Shown here piece by piece: positions 1 through 5,736 of a stretch of DNA of 6,545 bases (position 1 is the first letter of the stretch; each line of letters opens with the position of its first letter). Position numbers and translations under genes: made by a program. This DNA comes from Gammaproteobacteria bacterium (GTDB lineage Bacteria; Pseudomonadota; Gammaproteobacteria; GCA-001735895). The stretch spans positions 1 to 6,545 of the forward strand of contig JAPUFZ010000084.1 in NCBI GenBank assembly GCA_027293245.1, written 5' to 3'. The notes below the pieces were generated by a model. The model was given only the letters and a program-made list of their open reading frames with translations. It was not told the DNA's origin and did not search any database.

Positions 1-507
1 GAATATTTTGCCCTCAAAAAGTGAGGTGCGCAGGTATATCTGGTTGTTGTTCAAGGCGCCTGATACCCAGGGTGAGGCGAGACGTACAGTCAATACATCC
101 CCGCGTAAGTAACTGGCATTGGTGATACAGGCATAACCCACATTGGTGTCATCCAGGCCGAACACAGGTTGTTCGATCATACGCCCCCAGGAGGTGTCGC
201 CAGTCGGGCAGTTTACTGCTACCGGTGCGGAACCTTCGCTACCCAGAATGCTTCCTATATCGGAATTGCCACCCATATAGCCGGCACGCTTCAGGTCGGT
301 AACAATCATGTGGGTCGAAATTCGCCCATTTTCCTGCAGGCGGGATATTTGATCGGCCGCGGTATAAGACTGTTTTCCGCTAAGCAGGACTTCGACCAGG
401 GCGGCCATCAGGAACAGCCCCAGCACCACGGCTACCAATAGCTCGATAATGCTAAAGCCTCGCTGCCGGGGGATATTCCTTAAATTGGTATGATTTAGAT
501 TATTCAC
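1..507 (-). CDS. pilW: PilW-type minor pilin, partial (C-terminus beyond the left edge)
   Basis: This reading frame runs unbroken for 169 codons from a GTG at 507-505 to the window edge, so the C-terminal part is missing. The N-terminus is a class III (type IV pilin) signal. A basic leader ending RQRG (residues 14-17) is followed by FSIIELLVAVVLGLFLMAAL, with prepilin peptidase cleavage expected between G17 and F18 and the conserved Glu5 at E22. The region after it (EVLLSGKQSYTAADQISRLQ, then ENGRIS and a DLKRAGYMGG motif near residues 71-80) is typical of PilW. PilW is a minor pilin that is processed by PilD and joins the inner-membrane priming complex at the tip of the type IV pilus. An AGGA eight bases upstream of the GTG supports this start, and I see no ATG in frame near it. 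It follows pilV with a 34-base gap and is probably co-transcribed. In related bacteria pilX and pilY1 come next, which would be to the left of this window. Confidence 0.9.
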   Translation of the reverse strand, partial: MNNLNHTNLRNIPRQRGFSIIELLVAVVLGLFLMAALVEVLLSGKQSYTAADQISRLQENGRISTHMIVTDLKRAGYMGGNSDIGSILGSEGSAPVAVNCPTGDTSWGRMIEQPVFGLDDTNVGYACITNASYLRGDVLTVRLASPWVSGALNNNQIYLRTSLFEGKIF

Positions 508-541
508 GTTATTAATCCTGGGTTTATTACTGGCCGGTCTG

Positions 542-1072
542 CTAGATGGTTACTCTAAACTGATAGCATTCGCGATCTGCCGAGCTTAGTACGGGGCAGT
601 TGGTGCCTGTGCTACCATTGCGATCATCGTCCCAGCGCACGGTCACAATAAAAGTGTTGGTGCCTCCCACCCGGGTCACCTGGCCAGTGGCTAACGGCAA
701 TGCAGCAGCCAGCGATGCCCACCAGGATTCCATGTCATAGCTGGCCATTTGAGTTGCGTCGCAGACACTGCCGACACAATCGGTGGTTCCCGTTGGCGCA
801 GCGCTATGTATATAAGTGTCTGCCAGCGCCGCGGCGCCGTTTGCACGCATACGCTCGACAAAATCATCGGTAACGATTGCGGCTATACCGGTACTGTAAG
901 AGCTATTCAGGTTTTTAAGCGTCGTCACCTGCATGGCGGCAACGCCTAATACGCCAACGGCTAAAATTAAAACCGTTACCAGCACTTCAATCATGGTATC
1001 ACCGCGATACTTGCGTGGGACTATCGCTTTGGATTGCCGTGTACGGCTGATATTATTCATTCTTATAGACAT
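542..1072 (-). CDS. pilV: Type IV pilus minor pilin PilV
   Basis: The 176-residue product has a 24-residue basic leader, then a type IV pilin N-terminal helix (TMIEVLVTVLILAVGVLGVA, residues 26-45) and a globular domain with cysteines that probably pair near the C-terminus (NCPVLSSADREC). The V-G-L-L/V-G stretch in the helix followed by MQ.TTLKNLNSS is characteristic of PilV. PilV is a minor pilin of the type IV pilus that acts with FimU, PilW, PilX and PilE in pilus priming. Expected prepilin peptidase cleavage is after G24. This puts Asp25, rather than the usual Phe or Met, at mature position 1, with the conserved Glu at mature position 5 (E29). The ATG at 1072 has AGGTGA six bases upstream, better than the site before the in-frame ATG at 1060. 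The start overlaps the end of the upstream fimT-like gene by 10 bases, which suggests translational coupling. Confidence 0.9.
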   Translation of the reverse strand: MSIRMNNISRTRQSKAIVPRKYRGDTMIEVLVTVLILAVGVLGVAAMQVTTLKNLNSSYSTGIAAIVTDDFVERMRANGAAALADTYIHSAAPTGTTDCVGSVCDATQMASYDMESWWASLAAALPLATGQVTRVGGTNTFIVTVRWDDDRNGSTGTNCPVLSSADRECYQFRVTI

Positions 1073-1608
1073 GTAGTTTCACCTGTATTCTCAGCTTTCA
1101 GTGCATTGCCGCGGCCTGTGATGGTGATCAACACACCCAGCGCGCTAACGGAAAATCCTCGATCGTCACACATCATCAGTATTTCAGTTCCGTTGATACT
1201 GGTTGTGCCCGATGGGGTGTAAGTAATAAAATCTGTCACTCCGGCTGTTCCTTTAAAAGTGATTCGTGGGTTGAGTGCCTCGTGCGCATGTAAAACCGTA
1301 TCACCGGGATCGACCGAACCGCTCGCATCGGCATCGGTAAATACAATCCAGCCCTGTTCCCAGTCACCGCCGGCCACACAGGCTGTACTGGCGGAATTTT
1401 TCTTGCAAATTGTAACCGGGGTTACACGTGCGGCAGATTCGGCCTTCGCGAGTTGCAAAGCGCCGACGAAGTCGCTGGTACTGGATGAGATCCGGTTATT
1501 GGCTATCATCTCGATAAAATTTGGGACCGCAAAAGCCATTGTGATTGCTAACAAAGCCAATACCACCATTAGCTCTACTAGAGTGAACCCCTTAGCCTGA
1601 ATACCCAT
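1063..1608 (-). CDS. fimT: FimT/FimU (GspH-like) minor pseudopilin
   Basis: With the start chosen here the product is 181 residues. It has a seven-residue leader MGIQAKG, cleavage before F8, the conserved Glu5 at E12 and a hydrophobic helix (FTLVELMVVLALLAITMAFA). The globular part has the GspH/FimT signature W-E-Q-G-W-I-V-F-T-D (residues 83-92), an acidic turn (DASGSVDPGD), and a CDDRG motif (147-151). Proteins of this family are minor pilins of type IV pili. FimU takes part in pilus priming, whereas FimT of naturally competent species binds DNA. The frame stays open upstream to a GTG at 1692, with an ATG at 1635. I prefer the ATG at 1608 because GAGG lies nine bases before it and it gives a normal short pilin leader; neither longer start has a visible ribosome-binding site. 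A TATAAA at 1647-1642 could be a -10 box giving a leader of about 27 bases, but I see no matching -35. The gene heads the pilV-pilW cluster. FimT and FimU cannot be separated with certainty. Confidence 0.85.
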   Translation of the reverse strand: MGIQAKGFTLVELMVVLALLAITMAFAVPNFIEMIANNRISSSTSDFVGALQLAKAESAARVTPVTICKKNSASTACVAGGDWEQGWIVFTDADASGSVDPGDTVLHAHEALNPRITFKGTAGVTDFITYTPSGTTSINGTEILMMCDDRGFSVSALGVLITITGRGNALKAENTGETTCL

Positions 1609-1778
1609 TCGTCGAAACCTCGGTTTTTTTGACATGTGGGATTTATAGCTGAAACATCGGCAACAGTCGTTGGTTAATGGATAAATGGGCACTATTTGGA
1701 GACAAGTGGATTAGGATAGTGATGTTTAGCTGCAAAACACTGTCTACATATAGCTGTAAGACGAATTTCAGGCTTAGA

Positions 1779-1794
1779 TTTTGGCGCCCCAAAA
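1779..1794. promoter_or_regulatory. 16-bp imperfect palindrome upstream of trmB (possible operator)
   Basis: TTTTGGCGCCCCAAAA pairs at seven of eight positions about its centre, with perfect six-base outer arms TTTTGG/CCAAAA. It lies in the divergent region between the pilin genes and trmB. Five bases after it, on the plus strand, is TAAAAT (1800-1805), a candidate -10 box for trmB that would leave a leader of about 25 bases. No good -35 box is visible. A protein bound here would sit in the promoter spacer. The operator role is inferred; only the symmetry and position are seen. Confidence 0.3.
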
Positions 1795-1836
1795 TCGGTT
1801 AAAATAGGTCTTAAAACCCACAAATACATATCAGTC

Positions 1837-2523
1837 ATGACAACTACCAATAGAAGAGCTATCAAAAGTTATGTGCGGCGTTCAGGTCGGTTAACGCCTG
1901 GCCAAAAGAAAGCCCTGGTCGAATACTGGCCGCTTTATGGCCTCGATTTTCAGTCGTCATGGCTCGATATTCCCGGCCTTGGCGGCGTATTCGATGCCCT
2001 GAAACTTGAAATCGGCTTTGGTAGCGGCGAAGCCCTGATATCGATGGCCGAGCAGGATCCGAAAAGTTTTTATCTGGGCATAGAAGTCCATGAATCCGGA
2101 GTCGGTCGGTGCCTGAATAGCATTCATGAGCGGGCATTGGCCAATGTAAAGCTGATCCGCGCGGATGCGATCGAAGTGTTGCAGTCGATGCTACCACCAC
2201 GGTGTCTCGACCGTGTATTCCTGTTTTTCCCTGATCCCTGGCATAAGAAAAGGCACCACAAAAGGAGAATCGTCAACCAACAATTTCGGGATCTATTGGC
2301 CGATTTGCTAAAGCCTGGGGCCTGTCTGCATATGGCCACCGACTGGCAGGAATACGCAGAGTATATGGCGCAACAGTTACTGTCGGATTCGCGTTATAAG
2401 AATTCAGGTGACGCCAGGGGTTATGCGCGGCGGCCCGCTTACCGGCCGGTCACCCGGTTTGAAACTCGCGGTATTAAACTAGGCCATGGTGTCTGGGACC
2501 TGCTGTTTAAATTGAATGATTAA
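1837..2523 (+). CDS. trmB: tRNA (guanine-N7-)-methyltransferase TrmB
   Basis: This gene encodes the 228-residue SAM-dependent enzyme that methylates G46 in the variable loop of tRNA, forming m7G in the cytoplasm. The N-terminal basic segment (RRAIKSYVRRSGRLTPGQ, residues 6-23) is typical of proteobacterial TrmB. SAM-binding motif I is LEIGFGSGE (57-65), followed by the acidic GIE (81-83) and RADA (108-111). The TrmB signature FPDPWHKKRHHKRR spans residues 131-144. The C-terminal substrate motif TRFETRG with LGHGVWDL (206-222) is intact. Length is normal for the single-subunit bacterial enzyme. The ATG at 1837 is the only plausible start nearby, although no clear Shine-Dalgarno sequence precedes it. 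It is transcribed alone, divergent from the pilin cluster, and converges on the permease gene with only 29 bases between the stop codons. I see no terminator hairpin in that gap. Confidence 0.97.
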   Translation: MTTTNRRAIKSYVRRSGRLTPGQKKALVEYWPLYGLDFQSSWLDIPGLGGVFDALKLEIGFGSGEALISMAEQDPKSFYLGIEVHESGVGRCLNSIHERALANVKLIRADAIEVLQSMLPPRCLDRVFLFFPDPWHKKRHHKRRIVNQQFRDLLADLLKPGACLHMATDWQEYAEYMAQQLLSDSRYKNSGDARGYARRPAYRPVTRFETRGIKLGHGVWDLLFKLND

Positions 2524-2552
2524 TCTAAGGCTCCCTAATCCCGGTTTAATCT

Positions 2553-4508
2553 CTAAAATACTATGTTCATCATGACTATCATCACCACCAGGAACAAAAT
2601 GGTCATGCCGATCCCCGCGCGCAGATAATCACGCACCCGGTAACCACCTGGTCCCATCAGCAGCGCATTCACCTGGTGGGTGGGCAGCAGGAACGAATTA
2701 GAGGTTGCAAGCGCGACAGTCAGCGCAAATACGGCCGGGTCGGCACCGACACCGATAGCGATATTAACCGCCAATGGCACCAGCAGTACGGTCGCTCCGA
2801 TGTTCGACATCACCAGCGTAAAGAAGGTCGCGAGCAGGGCCACCGCCGTCTGAATTATCCAGGGTGACATATCGCCTACGATCAACAGGGTTTGTTCGGC
2901 GATCCATTTAGCCGTTCCGCTGGTTTCCACCGCCATACCCAGTGGAATCAGGCTGGCAAGCAGAAAAACGGTGGCCCAGGACACCGATTCGTAGGCTTCA
3001 TCCATTTTCAATACCCCGGACAAGACCATGCCGAGCGCACCGGTTAGCAGCGCCACCGAGAGGCGGGTATCGGTGAACAACACCAGGAAAAGCGCGGTCG
3101 CGAAAAAGAAACTTGCCCAGCCTACCTTGTTGGGTCGGGTTAGCTCACGCGGGTACTCACTCGTTACTATGACGAAATTCCGGTCTGATTCGAGGTGCGC
3201 CAGGGCTTTCCAGGTGGTATGCACTAACAGCGTATCACCGGCTTCGAGGGGCATATCACGAATGCTAGCGCCTTCGAGATGGGTTTTTGCATTGCGGTGC
3301 AATGCGACCATGGCAATGCCATAGATTTTGCGCATCCAGACATCGCGCGCGCTCTTGCATATCAGGGATGACCCGGGGGGGATAACTATTTCGGCGATTC
3401 CCGCCTGACTCGATGACAATACTTCGGAAAAGGCGCGCAGCCCTTTCTGGATTCTCAGTTCGTAGGCATCGACGAAATCTTTCAAATGAGCCGGTGAACA
3501 TAGAATACCGAGTGAAGAGTTTTCGGTAATCCCGACATCGCGTGAAAGATCGCCCTGGCCAGCCTGCACCTTGGCCCCGGACGTCTGGATGGCGATAACG
3601 CGAATGCTGTTTTTCGACTCGATATCGTCGAGGACCTGTCCCACCAGTGTACTCTCGGCGGGCACCACGACCTCGAATAGCGAATAGTCAACGCCATATA
3701 CTTCTTCAAAGTACTTGGCGGTACCCGCTATATTTGCCTTGGTGTCGGCCGAAATTTTGGGCAATACGTATTTTCCCGCGACGACAAAATAGATAATGCC
3801 GGCGGCGATCAGCGCCAGGCCGATAGGAGTCACCGAAAACAGGCTCCAGCTATCCATTTTAAGGTCGGTCGGCAACCCAACATTAGAAGTCAGTATCAGG
3901 TCATTCAGCAGGATAAGCGGCGATGAACCGATCATGGTCACCGTGCCACCGAGAATGGCGGTAAATCCCATTGGCATGAGCAGGCGCGACATCGGCAATC
4001 CTGACCGGGCCGAAATTCGATTCACCACGGGTAGGAATAGTGCGGCGGCGCCGACATTTTGCATAAACGACGAGATGATACCGACGGTACCGGAAATGAT
4101 CGGGATTATCCTGGCCTCGGTATTACCACCGATTTTGAGAATATAGCGTGCGACCACATTCATCATGCCGGTTTTGTCCAGCCCGGCGCCAATTATCATC
4201 ACCGCGATAATTGACATGACCGCGTTACTGGAGAAACCGTCGAATAGGTGTTCGGGGGCAACTAATCCCTGCTGCAGGCCCATCGGGTCGGCCAGCAGGT
4301 TGGTCAGGCCCAGCATGACCATGATCGTGATAGCAGCGATGTCGACGCGAACGATTTCAAACGAAAACAGGTAAATAGTAAAGATTAGCAAACCACTAAC
4401 CCAGGCTACTTCGGTGCTTGGGGCAATCTGGGCAATACCCCAGATTGCCAGACTAAACAGGATGCCGGCGATCCACTTTTTACTCGGGGCTTTAAGGTAC
4501 TTTATCAA
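2553..4508 (-). CDS. SLC13/DASS-type permease with two central TrkA-C (RCK_C) domains
   Basis: The 651-residue inner-membrane protein has two transmembrane halves around a soluble insert. The first half (about residues 12-247) includes the DGFSSNAVMSIIAVMIIGAGL segment (90-110), the first re-entrant hairpin region SSFMQNVGAAALFLPVV (146-162) and GGTVTMIGSSPLILLNDL (187-204). Two TrkA-C-like domains follow (about 276-352 and 368-450), the second containing GDTLLVHTTWKALAHL. The second half (about 464-651) has a matching hairpin VMSNIGATVLLVPLA (566-580) and LLPTHQVNALLMGPGGYR (607-624). The layout matches E. coli YfbS and the sulfate-type SLC13 relatives with TrkA-C inserts, which are secondary, usually sodium-coupled, anion carriers. 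The substrate cannot be told from sequence. The family SNT motifs are altered here to QNV and SNI. The start is a TTG, the only start codon between the upstream in-frame stop and the first helix. GGAGAGG lies 13 bases before it, which is further than usual. The gene is divergent from the TatD gene and has no operon partner. Confidence 0.88.
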   Translation of the reverse strand: MIKYLKAPSKKWIAGILFSLAIWGIAQIAPSTEVAWVSGLLIFTIYLFSFEIVRVDIAAITIMVMLGLTNLLADPMGLQQGLVAPEHLFDGFSSNAVMSIIAVMIIGAGLDKTGMMNVVARYILKIGGNTEARIIPIISGTVGIISSFMQNVGAAALFLPVVNRISARSGLPMSRLLMPMGFTAILGGTVTMIGSSPLILLNDLILTSNVGLPTDLKMDSWSLFSVTPIGLALIAAGIIYFVVAGKYVLPKISADTKANIAGTAKYFEEVYGVDYSLFEVVVPAESTLVGQVLDDIESKNSIRVIAIQTSGAKVQAGQGDLSRDVGITENSSLGILCSPAHLKDFVDAYELRIQKGLRAFSEVLSSSQAGIAEIVIPPGSSLICKSARDVWMRKIYGIAMVALHRNAKTHLEGASIRDMPLEAGDTLLVHTTWKALAHLESDRNFVIVTSEYPRELTRPNKVGWASFFFATALFLVLFTDTRLSVALLTGALGMVLSGVLKMDEAYESVSWATVFLLASLIPLGMAVETSGTAKWIAEQTLLIVGDMSPWIIQTAVALLATFFTLVMSNIGATVLLVPLAVNIAIGVGADPAVFALTVALATSNSFLLPTHQVNALLMGPGGYRVRDYLRAGIGMTILFLVVMIVMMNIVF

Positions 4509-4804
4509 GCTGTGCTCGTCGCCTCTCCAGGTTGTGTTCCAACCGGGTCGGGCCGACGCAGACGGTTGGCATCAAAATGGCATACAATGGTAGACACCAG
4601 GGATTTTACATCGCCCGTGCTCAGGAGCCTGGTCCCGATGATGCGCAAGGTTAATAATGAAATCGTGGTATCACTGGTGAATCACACAGTCCATTGCCAG
4701 ACCAAAGATTCTGCTTTAAGCATAAGCTCCGGGAGCCATAGCCAGGCAGAGACCCCTAGTTTACACAAATTGAATTAAGCGCACAAAACCTGGTTGAAGT
4801 AAAA
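4509..4804. other. Divergent intergenic region between the permease and the TatD-like gene
   Basis: This 296-base stretch must hold the start signals for both flanking genes. I see no convincing gene in it. One plus-strand frame (4512-4778, GTG start) is open for 88 codons but has no ribosome-binding site or recognisable motif. For the TatD gene, TTTACA at 4760-4765 is the best -35-like hexamer, but no good -10 box follows at the right distance. For the permease, the minus-strand reading of 4607-4612 gives TAAAAT, also without a partner. A short palindrome GCTCCGGGAGC lies at 4726-4736. No tRNA-like or riboswitch-like structure was recognised. Confidence 0.4.
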
Positions 4805-5602
4805 ATGGAAAATATGTCACTAACGCACTGGAAAAACTCAATACAACTGATTGACAGCCACTGTCACCTCGACGACGATCGATTCGATGCGGATCGCGAC
4901 CAGGTAGTTGCACGGGCCAGGGCACTACAGATAAACAAGATTGTTATTCCCGCAACGACCGCAAATCGGTGGGCCAAGGTTAAGCAGGTTGCCGAGACTT
5001 ACGAGGGTGTTTACCCTGCCTACGGGATGCATCCGATGTTTATCGAACAGCATCAAACCGCGCACCTGGTCGAACTCGACGAATGGCTGGATCGAGAAAG
5101 ACCGGTCGCCGTAGGGGAATGCGGTGTAGATTTCTATCATTCCCGGGTCGACCAAAAATGGCAATTGCAGCTGTTTACCGAGCAGCTACAACTGGCCCGG
5201 AATCACGCTCTGCCGGTCATAGTCCACGTGCGCAAGGCAATGGACGAAGTCATTAGCCTGTTGCGTAAAAATACACCGGTTGGCGGTGTCATACACAGTT
5301 TTTCCGGAAGTCTGCAGCAGGCCCGGCAGTTGATAGACCTTGGGCTCAAGCTTGGCATTGCCGCTACCGTGGGTTTTGAGCGCGCCAAAAAACTACGGTC
5401 GGTAGTGGCTAGCGTGCCCGACCATGGGTTGCTAATCGAATCGGATGCGCCCGATCAGCCCGGCGTCAATCACCGTGGTGAACTCAACCAACCGGCCTAT
5501 ATTGTCGAGCATTTAAAAACCATCGCCGAATTGCGCAATGTCTCCGAACTGGAGCTCAGCAAAATATTGCAGCAAAATACTTTTCAGGTCTTCAATTTTT
5601 GA
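4805..5602 (+). CDS. yjjV: TatD-family metal-dependent hydrolase, YjjV-like
   Basis: The 265-residue protein is a TIM-barrel amidohydrolase-type enzyme of the TatD family. The metal ligands are all visible: H19 and H21 in DSHCH, E105 in VGECGVD, H141 in VIVHVR, H164 in IHSFSG and D214 in ESDAPD. From memory of E. coli YjjV, matching stretches include IVIPAT, HSFSGSLQQA and the ESDAPDQP motif, so it is closer to YjjV than to TatD or YcfH. TatD-family members act as cytoplasmic 3'-5' nucleases or related hydrolases; the exact substrate of YjjV-type enzymes is less certain. The N-terminus is about 11 residues longer than in E. coli YjjV. The ATG at 4805 has a weak GAAG five bases upstream; the in-frame ATG at 4814 is an alternative start with weaker upstream sequence. 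The gene stands alone, convergent with the TANGO2-family gene. Confidence 0.93.
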   Translation: MENMSLTHWKNSIQLIDSHCHLDDDRFDADRDQVVARARALQINKIVIPATTANRWAKVKQVAETYEGVYPAYGMHPMFIEQHQTAHLVELDEWLDRERPVAVGECGVDFYHSRVDQKWQLQLFTEQLQLARNHALPVIVHVRKAMDEVISLLRKNTPVGGVIHSFSGSLQQARQLIDLGLKLGIAATVGFERAKKLRSVVASVPDHGLLIESDAPDQPGVNHRGELNQPAYIVEHLKTIAELRNVSELELSKILQQNTFQVFNF

Positions 5603-5620
5603 AAAATCCCCTTCGGGCCC

Positions 5621-5649
5621 GTCATACCGGCCTCCGAGCCGGTATCCAT
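5621..5649. repeat. REP-like palindromic repeat
   Basis: A perfect 8-bp stem, ATACCGGC (5624-5631) and GCCGGTAT (5638-5645), encloses a CTCCGA loop. It is preceded by GTC and followed by CCAT. This layout (GTCAT, GC-rich stem, then ATCCA) resembles the short extragenic palindromes often found in many copies in gamma- and betaproteobacterial genomes. It sits 18 bases after the TatD-like stop codon, between convergent genes, which is the usual place for REP elements. No T-tract follows on either strand, so it is unlikely to be a classical intrinsic terminator. Only one copy is present in this window, so multi-copy status is inferred. Confidence 0.6.
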
Positions 5650-5668
5650 TATAAAGTGCCCCGGAAAG

Positions 5669-5684
5669 CTCAGTAAACACTGAG
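5669..5684. other. Small perfect hairpin in the convergent gap
   Basis: CTCAGT (5669-5674) and ACTGAG (5679-5684) form a six-base stem around AAAC. On the minus strand it is followed by CTTT, so it could contribute weakly to ending transcription of the TANGO2-family gene. The T-run is too short to call it a terminator. Confidence 0.35.
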
Positions 5685-5708
5685 TACTATATGTGTCTGT
5701 GGTTTATG

Positions 5709-5732
5709 CGTTGTCTTAGTCTGACGTTTTTT
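5709..5732 (+). terminator. Weak candidate intrinsic terminator after the TatD-like gene
   Basis: On the plus strand CGTTG (5709-5713) can pair with TGACG (5722-5726), using two G-U wobbles, around an eight-base loop. Six T residues (5727-5732) follow directly. The position, about 107 bases after the TatD-like stop, and the T-run fit a terminator, but the stem is short and weak. Confidence 0.3.
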
Positions 5733-5736
5733 ACTA

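Noticed and set aside
169..441. 90-codon plus-strand open frame
   Set aside because: It lies wholly antisense to pilW, which has a clear pilin N-terminus and family motifs; no start signal or motif of its own.
1034..1600. Plus-strand open frames opposite pilV and the FimT-like gene
   Set aside because: They are antisense shadows of well-supported pilin genes and encode no recognisable domain.
1609..1692. N-terminal extension of the FimT-like protein from the GTG at 1692 or ATG at 1635
   Set aside because: Neither start has a ribosome-binding site, and the extension adds a Cys-rich stretch (CCRC) atypical for a pilin leader. The ATG at 1608 has GAGG and a normal leader.
2524..2552. Possible bidirectional terminator between trmB and the permease gene
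   Set aside because: No stem of useful length and no T-tract in the 29 bases; transcripts probably overlap or end by another route.
4512..4778. Open frame of 88 codons on the plus strand in the permease-TatD intergenic region
   Set aside because: GTG start without a ribosome-binding site, no recognisable motif or domain, low-complexity Ser-rich end, and it occupies the region that must hold two promoters.
5605..5620. CCCCTTCGGG as a terminator hairpin for the minus-strand gene
   Set aside because: Only a two- to three-base stem can form, so the following T-run on the minus strand is not enough.
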